Shown here: one piece after another, positions 9,624 through 17,484 of the stretch | Layout of the letters: each line of letters opens with the position of its first letter | Numbering within the stretch: the first letter of the stretch is position 1 | Source of the DNA: Mesoflavibacter profundi | GTDB taxonomy: Bacteria; Bacteroidota; Bacteroidia; Flavobacteriales; Flavobacteriaceae | DNA: 64,000 nucleotides | Direction: 5' to 3' | NCBI RefSeq assembly: GCF_014764305.1 | Contig: NZ_CP061703.1 | Span: 2,895,501-2,959,500, forward strand | Notes under the pieces: model-generated | Seen by the model: the letters and a program-made list of their open reading frames with translations, nothing else | What the model was told of the DNA's origin: nothing | Databases searched by the model: none | Program-made: the position numbers and the translations under genes

Positions 9624-11300
9624 TTAGTTTGAGTTTATTACTCTAAATTGTGTACGTCTGTTAGCTAAGTGCTCAGCTTCAGTACATGATACTCCGTCAG
9701 AACATCTGTTTGTTAATCTTGACTCACCATATCCATTAGATGTAATTCTTGAAGAGTTTATCCCTTTTGAAATTAAGTAGTTAGTAACTGCTTGTGCTCT
9801 TCTTTCAGATAATAATCTGTTTGATTCTTTAGATCCTCTAGAATCTGTATGAGAAGCAATCTCTACAGAAACACCATCTGCTAATACTGGTAATAATTTA
9901 GCATCAATCTCAGCTTTAGCTGCAGGAGTTAAAGATGCAGATCCTAAGTTCCAGTTTATGTTTAAGTCGTTATATTCTACTAATTTACAATCTACTTCTT
10001 TCCAAGTTGTTAAACCTCCTTTAGTTTGTAAAACTTCTTTTGTAACAGTTTTGTTAACCGCTGGTACAACAGATTCTTCTACTCTTGCATCTGAAGCTAA
10101 AACAGTTTTCTTAATTGTAGAACGTTTTTCAGCAATTTCTATCGCTCTTGTAGTTGGAGGCGTTACCATTACAGTACGCTTCATAGTTTGTTTTACTTCA
10201 GGAATTTCTACAACTCTTGTTGTTTCTGGAGTAATAACTTTTTTCTTTACTGTTTTTGTTACAGCAGGAATATCAATTACTCTTGTAGTTGGAGGAGTTA
10301 CCATTACAGTACGCTCCATAGTTTTAGTAATTGCAGGAACATCTATAACTCTTGTTGTTGGAGGCGTTACCATAACAGTCTTTTTAACTGTTTTAGTTTC
10401 TGCAGGTATATCAATAACTCTTGTAGTTGCAGGAGTTTCGATTACTTTTTGCGTATAAGTAGACATTCCACAATCATCACCACCGTTAGAAGTATCACAT
10501 CCTGGAGTTGTAACTACAGATGCATCGTTAGCTAATTCTGTAGTGTTAATTGTAATGTTTTGTGCTGGTACGCTTTTGTAACACCAGTATCTACAATCGT
10601 TTGGATCACTTGACTGGCATTCTGCTGCTGGAGTATCACTCATCTCCCATTTTGCAGTTGCAGGTTTTACCTCTATAACTTGGTAGCTAGATGTAAATTG
10701 AGCTGGTACAACTTTTAAAGTATTACCAAACTCTCTTTTCTTATAAGAGATTGTTTTTGTTCCCCAAACTGCAGGAATAACTTCTAATCTTTGACTAGCT
10801 TCTTTTACAACAACAACTTCTTCTCTAGTCTCGTATTGCGCAGGAATAACTTCTAAACGTTGAGTAGCTGGCTGAGTTACTACTTCAAAAGTACGAGTTT
10901 CGTAAACTGCTGGTACTAACTCTAATCTTTGACTAGCTTCTTGAACTACTACTGTTTCTTCTACATAAGATACAGATGATGGTACGATTTCTAATTTTTG
11001 ACTAGCTTCTTGTACTGTAACATCAAAGTTTTGAGTTTCGTATCTAGCTGGTACAACTGTTAATTCTGTTCCAGCTGCTTGTACTACAACTTCTTCTGTT
11101 ACAGTATTGTAAGTTGCAGGTACTACAGATAGTTTTTTGTAGGCTGGCGCTACTTGAACTGTTACGTCTTGATTAACCCAAACATCTGGTGTTACACAAC
11201 GCACATAACATTTTCCTGGTTCAGGATTTGTAGGTAAATCTTGAGCAAACATTGCTGAGCATGCTACTAAAGATAAAATGGTTAGTAATACTTTTTTCAT
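9624..11300 (-). CDS. OmpA-family protein built from 23-residue repeats
   Basis: This 558-residue protein has a signal peptide ending in AMFAQ, then a short Cys-containing segment (KCYVRCVTPDVW). Seven repeats of exactly 23 residues follow, each starting like LEVIPAxYET and ending EASQR. A Cys-rich insert comes next (about eight Cys, including CRYWCY and GGDDCG), then about six repeats of 22-23 residues of the form TTRVIDIPAxTKTVKKTVMV. The C-terminal OmpA domain has the peptidoglycan-binding signatures ASHTDSRGS and ERRAQAV...YLISKGI. The two repeat series align with each other at IPA and T positions, so the whole middle is one amplified unit. It is probably an outer-membrane or surface protein tethered to peptidoglycan. 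Its function is unknown; adhesion or a stalk role is inferred only. Confidence 0.85.
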   Translation of the reverse strand: MKKVLLTILSLVACSAMFAQDLPTNPEPGKCYVRCVTPDVWVNQDVTVQVAPAYKKLSVVPATYNTVTEEVVVQAAGTELTVVPARYETQNFDVTVQEASQKLEIVPSSVSYVEETVVVQEASQRLELVPAVYETRTFEVVTQPATQRLEVIPAQYETREEVVVVKEASQRLEVIPAVWGTKTISYKKREFGNTLKVVPAQFTSSYQVIEVKPATAKWEMSDTPAAECQSSDPNDCRYWCYKSVPAQNITINTTELANDASVVTTPGCDTSNGGDDCGMSTYTQKVIETPATTRVIDIPAETKTVKKTVMVTPPTTRVIDVPAITKTMERTVMVTPPTTRVIDIPAVTKTVKKKVITPETTRVVEIPEVKQTMKRTVMVTPPTTRAIEIAEKRSTIKKTVLASDARVEESVVPAVNKTVTKEVLQTKGGLTTWKEVDCKLVEYNDLNINWNLGSASLTPAAKAEIDAKLLPVLADGVSVEIASHTDSRGSKESNRLLSERRAQAVTNYLISKGINSSRITSNGYGESRLTNRCSDGVSCTEAEHLANRRTQFRVINSN

Positions 11301-11513
11301 TTTTTGTTAATTTTAAATTATTAAAGTTAATTTTTTTAAAGTCAAAGGGTTAAGACTTTCTACTAATTTCATGCAAAAAAAATAGTTATCAAACTAAATG
11401 GATTACTAAATGTTAAAAAAAACTAAAAATTCGACAAACAACACTTTTTATCGATAATCTGCTTTTTGTAATCCTTTTCTGCTTTTCTCCTTAACTTAAT
11501 TTTGATTTAAAAT

Positions 11514-12530
11514 TTACAAAGATTTAATCACTTTAGCAACTTTATCTATTTGATTTTCATTTACTTCAAGATGTGTCACCATTCTTAATTTGTTATTTCC
11601 CATATTAATTATTTGAATATCATTGTAAGAAAGTGATTTCATAAAGTGTTCGCTTGCTTTATCAAAAAGTTCAAATATGACTATATTTGTTTCTACTTTT
11701 TCTACCGTTTTAACACAATTAGATTCGTTTAAAATTTCACCTAAATACTTAGCTTTTTTATGATCTTCTTCTAACCTATTTAGATGATTATCTAATGCAT
11801 AAATTCCTGCTGCTGCTAAGTAACCAACTTGTCGCATTCCGCCACCTAAAATCTTTCTAATTCTAATGGCGTTTTGCATAAATTTAGTATCGCCAACCAA
11901 AACAGAACCTATGGGACAACCTAAACCTTTACTCAAGCAAACCGATATGGTATCAAACGCTTGTCCATATTGCAATGCTGTTTCTTGTTTAGCTATCAAA
12001 GCATTCCATAATCTTGCTCCATCTAGATGAAATCCTAAATTATTAGTAGTACAAATGGATTTTATTTTTAAAATTTCATCAAAATCCCAACAAGCGCCAC
12101 CACCTTTATTTGTAGTGTTTTCAATTTCTACCAATGTAGTTAACGGACTATGATAAAAATCTGGTGGATTAATTGCTTCTTCAACTTGTTTTGCTGTAAA
12201 CATTCCGCGATTTCCGTCCAATAATTTGCAGGATACACCACTATTAAAAGAAGCGCCACCACCTTCATAATTATAAATATGCGCATATTTATCACAAATT
12301 ACTTGATCTCCTGGATTAGTATGTAATTTTATTGCGGTTTGATTAGCCATAGTACCTGTTGGAAAAAACAACGCAGTTTCTTTACCAAACATTTTAGCCA
12401 CTTTTTCTTCTAATTTATTTACTGTTAGATCTTCTTTATATACATCATCTCCAACTTGAGCTTGCATCATAAACTCTAACATTTCCTTTGTTGGTTTTGT
12501 AACCGTATCGCTTCTTAAATCAATTTTCAT
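11514..12530 (-). CDS. ltaE: Low-specificity L-threonine aldolase
   Basis: This 338-residue fold-I PLP enzyme begins IDLRSDTVTKPT, the family hallmark. It has FPTGTMANQTA for cofactor binding, HLDGARLWNA (Asp about 170, Arg about 173) and the Schiff-base lysine in SVCLSKGLGCPIGS (K201). It cleaves L-threonine or allo-threonine to glycine and acetaldehyde, supplying glycine. Length is normal. Two hundred bases of gene-free, AT-rich sequence separate it from the ompA-like gene downstream. It is divergent from prfB. Confidence 0.93.
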   Translation of the reverse strand: MKIDLRSDTVTKPTKEMLEFMMQAQVGDDVYKEDLTVNKLEEKVAKMFGKETALFFPTGTMANQTAIKLHTNPGDQVICDKYAHIYNYEGGGASFNSGVSCKLLDGNRGMFTAKQVEEAINPPDFYHSPLTTLVEIENTTNKGGGACWDFDEILKIKSICTTNNLGFHLDGARLWNALIAKQETALQYGQAFDTISVCLSKGLGCPIGSVLVGDTKFMQNAIRIRKILGGGMRQVGYLAAAGIYALDNHLNRLEEDHKKAKYLGEILNESNCVKTVEKVETNIVIFELFDKASEHFMKSLSYNDIQIINMGNNKLRMVTHLEVNENQIDKVAKVIKSL

Positions 12531-12628
12531 ATTTATATTTTTAAACCTTAAAACTATAAAATATGTCTATAAATATTTTAGTTTAATGCTATTAATTATA
12601 TTTTTGCTTATTAAATAATTTCATAGTT

Positions 12629-13739
12629 ATGATTACTTCCGATCACATAAAAGATCTTAATAAACGCCTTGATGCTTTAAGGCAATATCTTTGACTTAGA
12701 TGCTAAAAAAGTAGAGTTACACAACGAAGAAGAAAAAACTTTTGATCCTAACTTCTGGAACGATTCTCAAGCTGCAGAACTGATCATGAAATCCATTAGA
12801 GAGAAGAAAAAATGGATTGAAGATTTTAATACCTCTAAAACTTTTGTTGAAGATTTAGAAGTAATATTTGAATTTTACAAAGAAGAAGAAGCTACTTTAA
12901 AAGATGTAGAAGCTAGATTTAATAAAGCTAAAACAGCAATAGAAGATCTGGAATTTAAAAATATGCTTTCTGAAGAAGGAGATAGCCTAAGTGCTGTATT
13001 ACAAATTACTGCTGGTGCTGGTGGAACAGAAAGTTGTGATTGGGCAAGTATGTTAATGCGAATGTATTTAATGTATGCTGAAAAAAATGGCTTCAAAGTA
13101 AAAGAGCTTAACTTTCAAGAAGGTGATGTAGCAGGTATCAAAACTGTAACCTTAGAAATTGAAGGTGATTTTGCTTTTGGTTGGTTAAAAGGAGAAAATG
13201 GAGTACATAGACTGGTTCGTATTTCACCTTTTGATAGTAATGCAAAACGCCATACCAGTTTTGCGTCTGTTTATGTTTATCCTTTAGTAGACGATTCTAT
13301 CGAAATTGAAATTAACCCAGCAGATATAGAAATAGTTACCGCAAGATCAAGTGGTGCTGGAGGACAAAATGTAAATAAAGTTGAAACTAAAGTACAACTT
13401 ACCCATAAACCAACAGGTATTCAAATATCATGCTCTGAGACTAGATCACAACATGATAACCGTGCAAGAGCTTTACAAATGCTTAAATCTCAATTATATG
13501 AAATTGAGCTACAAAAACAATTAGCTCAAAGAGAAGATATTGAAGCTAGCAAAATGAAAATAGAATGGGGAAGCCAAATTAGAAACTACGTCATGCATCC
13601 TTACAAATTAGTAAAGGATGTAAGAACAAGTCATGAAACTGGAAATGTAGATGCTGTAATGGATGGCTATATAGAACCTTTTTTAAAGTCTTACCTAATG
13701 ATGATGGGGCAACAAACAGAAGACACAAACAAGCTTTAA
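12629..13739 (+). CDS. prfB: Peptide chain release factor 2, programmed +1 frameshift
   Basis: The true start is the ATG at 12629. Codons 1-21 (ending CAA TAT CTT) are followed by an in-frame TGA at 12692-12694 with C next. A +1 slip at CTT-T continues in the frame that runs to 13739, giving about 369 residues, normal for RF2. Simple ORF calling would start falsely at 12786. The body has the SPF anticodon-like tripeptide ([12 protein letters not shown]) and the catalytic GGQ ([11 protein letters not shown]), which triggers peptide release at UGA and UAA. The internal TGA is read by RF2 itself, so low RF2 favours the shift (autoregulation). Two ArsC-like genes follow, the first after 2 nt. Confidence 0.95.
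12679..12695 (+). promoter_or_regulatory. prfB recoding site: slippery CTT with in-frame TGA-C
   Basis: The sequence AAGGCAATATCTTTGAC carries the universal RF2 shift cassette CTT TGA C (12689-12695). The only Shine-Dalgarno-like element is AAGG at 12679-12682, six bases upstream of CTT rather than the three seen in E. coli. It is therefore weak and poorly spaced. Confidence 0.93.
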
Positions 13740-13741
13740 AT

Positions 13742-14083
13742 ATGACAACAATTTATCATAATCCTAGATGCAGAAAATCTAGAGAAGGATTACAAATATT
13801 AGAAAATTCGGGAATTAATTTTAAAGTAATCAAATACCTAGAAGACAAGCTAACTGAAGAGGAATTAACACACATAATTTCACTTCTTGATATTAAACCA
13901 ATAGAGTTAGTTAGAAAAAACGAAAGTATTTGGAAAACAGACTTTAAAGACAAGCAATTATCTGACAAACAAATAATTAAAGCTATGATAGATAACCCAA
14001 AGCTAATAGAAAGGCCTATTGTAGTTTCTAATAATAAAGCAATAATTGGACGACCACCAGAAAATGTTAAAAAAATTATTTAA
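13742..14083 (+). CDS. ArsC-family (arsenate reductase/Spx-like) protein with active-site Cys
   Basis: This 113-residue thioredoxin-fold protein starts TTIYHNPRCRKSR, keeping the catalytic Cys10 and the NPxCxxS loop. It has the later ERPIVV motif with the conserved Arg of ArsC/YffB enzymes. Such proteins reduce arsenate with glutathione or glutaredoxin, or have unassigned thiol roles (YffB type). There are no arsenic genes around it, so a real arsenate function is doubtful. It starts 2 nt after the prfB stop and is very likely co-transcribed with it. Confidence 0.8.
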   Translation: MTTIYHNPRCRKSREGLQILENSGINFKVIKYLEDKLTEEELTHIISLLDIKPIELVRKNESIWKTDFKDKQLSDKQIIKAMIDNPKLIERPIVVSNNKAIIGRPPENVKKII

Positions 14084-14171
14084 CTTGTACACGCTATAAA
14101 TTAATAAATTAACCAACAAAATGAATTAAAAGATTAGTAGCAAACCCTCAAAAAAATTTCCCTTAGCCTAA

Positions 14172-14537
14172 ATGATAGTAATATATCACAACCCAGAGTC
14201 TAAACACTCTAACAAATGTCTTGAGATACTAGAAACAAGTAAACATGATCATCAAATCATTAAATACCAAGACAAACCATTAGATAAAGAAAAGCTTAAT
14301 AAAATTATTAAGTTATTAAATGTCACTCCAGAAGAACTTATAAGAAAAGACAGTAAAATTTGGAAGGATCATTTTGAACATTTACAAGAAGACGGTCACA
14401 CTTTTGATCATGAAGAACTTGTAGAGATCATGGTAGAATATCAAGAAATTATAGAACGACCAATAGTTATTAATGGCGAAAAAGCAGTAATTGGTAAACC
14501 TGCCAAACGTATTTTTGATATTTTTCCTAAAGTTTAA
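14172..14537 (+). CDS. ArsC-like paralogue lacking the catalytic cysteine
   Basis: This 121-residue protein is clearly related to its upstream neighbour: MIVIYHNPESKHSNKCLEIL aligns with TIYHNPRCRKSREGLQIL, and IIERPIVINGEKAVIGKP with LIERPIVVSNNKAIIGRP. The catalytic Cys10 is replaced by Ser, while a cysteine six residues later (C16) is present. It also carries a short insertion (HLQEDGHTFDHEE). It is full length and in frame, so it is not a broken gene. It is either a non-catalytic binding paralogue or uses C16. A gap of 88 nt without a terminator separates it from the first ArsC gene. Confidence 0.75.
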   Translation: MIVIYHNPESKHSNKCLEILETSKHDHQIIKYQDKPLDKEKLNKIIKLLNVTPEELIRKDSKIWKDHFEHLQEDGHTFDHEELVEIMVEYQEIIERPIVINGEKAVIGKPAKRIFDIFPKV

Positions 14538-14571
14538 TACATTAACATACTTTAGTTTTATTTAACAAAGC

Positions 14572-14607
14572 TTTAACCAATATAGGTTAAACCTGTATCT
14601 ACTTTTG
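14572..14607 (+). promoter_or_regulatory. Inverted repeat plus -7 box before the outer-membrane receptor
   Basis: TTTAACC (14572-14578) and GGTTAAA (14585-14591) form a 7-bp inverted repeat with a 6-nt spacer, immediately upstream of TACTTTTG (14600-14607). The latter matches the Bacteroidota -7 consensus TAnnTTTG. The repeat covers the expected -33 zone, so it could be an operator for the receptor gene starting at 14632. The regulator is unknown. Confidence 0.45.
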
Positions 14608-14631
14608 CAGTCTTAGTACAAAAATCTAACA

Positions 14632-17040
14632 ATGACTCAAAAATTAATTAATAGTTTTATACTATTATTCGCAGCGCTTTCCTTTGCGCAAACCAAAGAA
14701 TTAACAGTTACAGGTAAAATAGTTGAAGACGGTTCTAATTTTCCTTTAGAATATGCAACCGTTGTATTTAAAGATGTAAATAATCCAAGTAGTATTACTG
14801 GTGGCATTACAGATGCTAATGGTAATTATAACGTTAATGTATCTAAAGGAACGTACTCTATTTCTTTTGAATATATTGGATTTAAAACCTTCACAGTTAA
14901 TAATAAAACTATTAACCAAAATACAGATTTAGGCACTACTACTCTATCTGTAGATGCCGAAGCTTTAGATGAAGTAGAAATTGTTGCAGAAAAAACTACT
15001 GTAGACATTAGACTTGATAAAAAAATCTACAACGTAGGAAAAGACCTAACCGTAAGAGGCGGAACGGTAAGTGACGTTTTAGATAATGTTCCTTCTGTAT
15101 CTGTAGATGTAGAAGGTAATGTAGCGTTAAGAGGTAACGATAATGTAAGAATATTAATTAATGGTAAACCATCTGGATTAGTTGGCTTAAATTCTACAGA
15201 CGCTTTAAGACAATTACCTGCAGAATCTATAGAAAAAGTTGAAGTTATCACGTCGCCTTCTGCTAGATACGATGCTGAAGGTACTGGTGGAATTTTAAAT
15301 ATTATTTTAAAACGAAGCAAATTAGAAGGTCTTAATGGTGCAATTTCTACTAATGTTGGATATAATCCTACAGCTGGAATTAACGGTAACATTAATTTTA
15401 GAACAGGAAACATCAATATTTTTAATACTACAGGATTCAGTTACCGCGAAAGTCCAGGAAATTCATTTACATCTACTCAATACGCATCTTCTGGTAATTT
15501 TTTAGATGAAACCAATGATTTTGAAAGAGTTCGCAAAGGTTTAACTACAAACTTTGGCGTAGAATGGTACATTAACGATAGTGCATCTTTAACAACATCT
15601 TTAGTGTATGGAGACAGAAATAACGAACGTAATACACTAAATCTTTTAGAACAATTTGATAGCAATCGTAATTTATTATCAACAACTACACGTTTAGATC
15701 CAGAATTAGAAGATGATAAAAGCATACAATATGCTTTAAATTTTCAGAAAAACTTTAAAGAAAGTGGTCATGTATTAACGTTTGATTTTCAATATGAAGA
15801 CAATCAAGAAGACGAAAACAGCTTAGTACAAGTTGACAATGTAGTTTCAGAACGTGTTGCTACATTAGAAGACCAAAATCGTATTTTACTTCAAACAGAT
15901 TATGTATTACCAATTGGAGAGAATAGTCAATTTGAAGCTGGTTATAGAGGTAATTTTAACAATACTGCAACAGATTATATAGTAGACACTTTAAACGTAA
16001 ACACTAATCAATTTGATACTAATAGAGATTTATCTAACTTATTAAATTTTAGAGAGTATTTAAATGCTGTTTACACACAATACGGTAGTAAATTTGGCAA
16101 GTTTTCGTTTTTATTAGGATTACGATTAGAAAACACTCAAATTACAATAGACCAACCAACATCGGGTAGTTTTAATAAGAAAAACTACACAGGACTGTTT
16201 CCTACAGTTAACTTAAATTACGAGATTACAGACAGAGAAAATATTACATTAGGTTATGCAAGACGTTTAAGAAGACCAAGAGGTTTCTTTTTAAATCCAT
16301 TTCCTTCAAGATCTAGTATTACCAACATATTCCAAGGTAACCCAAATTTAGATCCAAGTTACTCTGGACAATTTGATTTAGGCTATTTAAAACGTTGGAA
16401 TAAATTTACTTTTAATACATCTGCTTATTATTCTCATGCTACAGATGGTTTTAGCTTTGTAAGTTTTGATACAGGAGAAACTGTAAACGTAAATGGTGAA
16501 GAATTAGCAGTAATTAACAGAACACCAATTAACCTTGCTACCGAAGATCGTTATGGTTTTGAATTTACTTTAACCTACAATCCATCTAAAAAATGGAGAA
16601 TAAACGGTAACTTTAATTTCTTTCAAAATGAAACTAAAGGAACAACTCCTAATGGATTATCATTAGATAATACAAACAATAGCTGGTTTGCAAGAATAAG
16701 CAATAAATACACGTTACCAGGAAGTATAGATTGGCAAACTAATATAAATTATAGAGGACCAAATGCAGATGCGCAAAACGAATCTGAAGGTATTTTATCT
16801 GCAAATTTAGCCTTTAGTAAAGATTTATTTAACGAGCGCGCATCTATAGCATTAAATGTAAATGATGTCTTTAATAGCCGAATTAGAAAAACTGAAACTA
16901 CTACTCCAACCTACAATGCTTACAGCGAATTTCAATGGAGAGAACGTAGTTTTAATCTATCGTTCACTTACAGATTTAATCAGCAGAAAAAACGTGCACA
17001 ACGTAATGATTATGGTGGTGATGAAGAATTTGAAGGCTAA
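14632..17040 (+). CDS. TonB-dependent-receptor-like outer-membrane beta-barrel protein
   Basis: This 802-residue protein has a signal peptide (FAALSFAQ). It then has a carboxypeptidase-regulatory-like domain (TVTGKIVEDGSNFPLEYATVVF, about residues 23-110), a plug domain (GGTVSDVLDNVPSVSVD, VALRGNDNVRILINGKPS) and a long beta-barrel ending in LSFTYRF and a basic/Gly tail. This is the outer membrane beta-barrel family related to TonB receptors, common in Bacteroidota. No susD-like gene follows, so a glycan-uptake locus is unlikely. Iron, copper or peptide uptake are possible. The gene stands alone and ends in a strong hairpin terminator. Confidence 0.85.
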   Translation: MTQKLINSFILLFAALSFAQTKELTVTGKIVEDGSNFPLEYATVVFKDVNNPSSITGGITDANGNYNVNVSKGTYSISFEYIGFKTFTVNNKTINQNTDLGTTTLSVDAEALDEVEIVAEKTTVDIRLDKKIYNVGKDLTVRGGTVSDVLDNVPSVSVDVEGNVALRGNDNVRILINGKPSGLVGLNSTDALRQLPAESIEKVEVITSPSARYDAEGTGGILNIILKRSKLEGLNGAISTNVGYNPTAGINGNINFRTGNINIFNTTGFSYRESPGNSFTSTQYASSGNFLDETNDFERVRKGLTTNFGVEWYINDSASLTTSLVYGDRNNERNTLNLLEQFDSNRNLLSTTTRLDPELEDDKSIQYALNFQKNFKESGHVLTFDFQYEDNQEDENSLVQVDNVVSERVATLEDQNRILLQTDYVLPIGENSQFEAGYRGNFNNTATDYIVDTLNVNTNQFDTNRDLSNLLNFREYLNAVYTQYGSKFGKFSFLLGLRLENTQITIDQPTSGSFNKKNYTGLFPTVNLNYEITDRENITLGYARRLRRPRGFFLNPFPSRSSITNIFQGNPNLDPSYSGQFDLGYLKRWNKFTFNTSAYYSHATDGFSFVSFDTGETVNVNGEELAVINRTPINLATEDRYGFEFTLTYNPSKKWRINGNFNFFQNETKGTTPNGLSLDNTNNSWFARISNKYTLPGSIDWQTNINYRGPNADAQNESEGILSANLAFSKDLFNERASIALNVNDVFNSRIRKTETTTPTYNAYSEFQWRERSFNLSFTYRFNQQKKRAQRNDYGGDEEFEG

Positions 17041-17065
17041 CATATTATCTAGTGATTTACTATTT

Positions 17066-17101
17066 AAAAAAGGGTTTATAAAATTTTATAAACCCTTTTT
17101 T
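17066..17101 (+). terminator. Rho-independent terminator, very long perfect stem
   Basis: A perfect palindrome centred at 17083/17084 has arms AGGGTTTATAAAA and TTTTATAAACCCT, extended by flanking A and T runs. It lies 26 nt after the receptor stop and is symmetric, so it works in either direction. Confidence 0.88.
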
Positions 17102-17142
17102 AATGAAATCATTTTTTAAATAATTTCTACTTTAAAGTTGAA

Positions 17143-17183
17143 AACAAAAAAAGGTAAACTCTAAAAAAATAGAATTTACCTTT
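17143..17183 (-). terminator. Terminator of the small membrane-protein gene
   Basis: AAAGGTAAA (17150-17158) pairs with TTTACCTTT (17175-17183), with partial inner pairing. On the minus strand the hairpin is followed by a T run. It lies just past the stop of the gene at 17210-17380. Confidence 0.75.
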
Positions 17184-17209
17184 AAAATATTGTTTAAAAA
17201 AGCTTAAGC

Positions 17210-17380
17210 TTATCCTCTTTTAGCCTTTTTTTCTTCTTTAATTTCCTTTAAACGCTCAATTAAACTTCCTCCAATCCAATAAGGAACTACAAAAGTGATT
17301 AAAAAAATCATTAACCAAAAGCCTATGGTTAAGATAGTTAAAAATGCTAAAAAGCCTAAATATTGGTCAAATTCGAACAT
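17210..17380 (-). CDS. Small conserved membrane protein, 56 residues
   Basis: This short gene starts at the ATG complementary to 17378-17380 and ends at TAA (complement of 17210-17212). It encodes MFEFDQYLGFLAFLTILTIG, a second hydrophobic part (LMIFLITFVVPYWIGG) and a basic tail (ERLKEIKEEKKAKRG). Two closely packed or one long helical membrane segment followed by a positive cytoplasmic tail is visible. A dedicated terminator follows, which supports it as a real gene. I know no function; small proteins of this shape recur in Flavobacteriia. Confidence 0.72.
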   Translation of the reverse strand: MFEFDQYLGFLAFLTILTIGFWLMIFLITFVVPYWIGGSLIERLKEIKEEKKAKRG

Positions 17381-17484
17381 GATTACGTTTAATTTCTTGT
17401 TTGTTATTAATGCAAAGATACTTATAACCTTTTTTTAAAACAACAGTAAGTTAAAAATTATTAACAGAGTTGTTAAGAATTATT

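Noticed and set aside
9958-10535. Open frames on the + strand inside the repeat-OmpA gene
   Set aside because: They are low-complexity shadows of the 69-bp repeats on the minus strand, with no start or family signal.
12692-12694. In-frame TGA near the start of prfB, which could mark a broken gene
   Set aside because: It lies in the conserved CTT TGA C cassette and the +1 frame continues to a full-length RF2, so it is programmed recoding, not damage.
13742-14537. Arsenic-resistance operon
   Set aside because: Only ArsC-like proteins are present; no arsR, arsB/acr3 or arsM is nearby, and the second copy lacks the active Cys.
14632-17040. SusC-type polysaccharide utilisation locus
   Set aside because: No SusD, glycoside hydrolase or HTCS regulator is nearby, and the barrel is the shorter non-SusC type.
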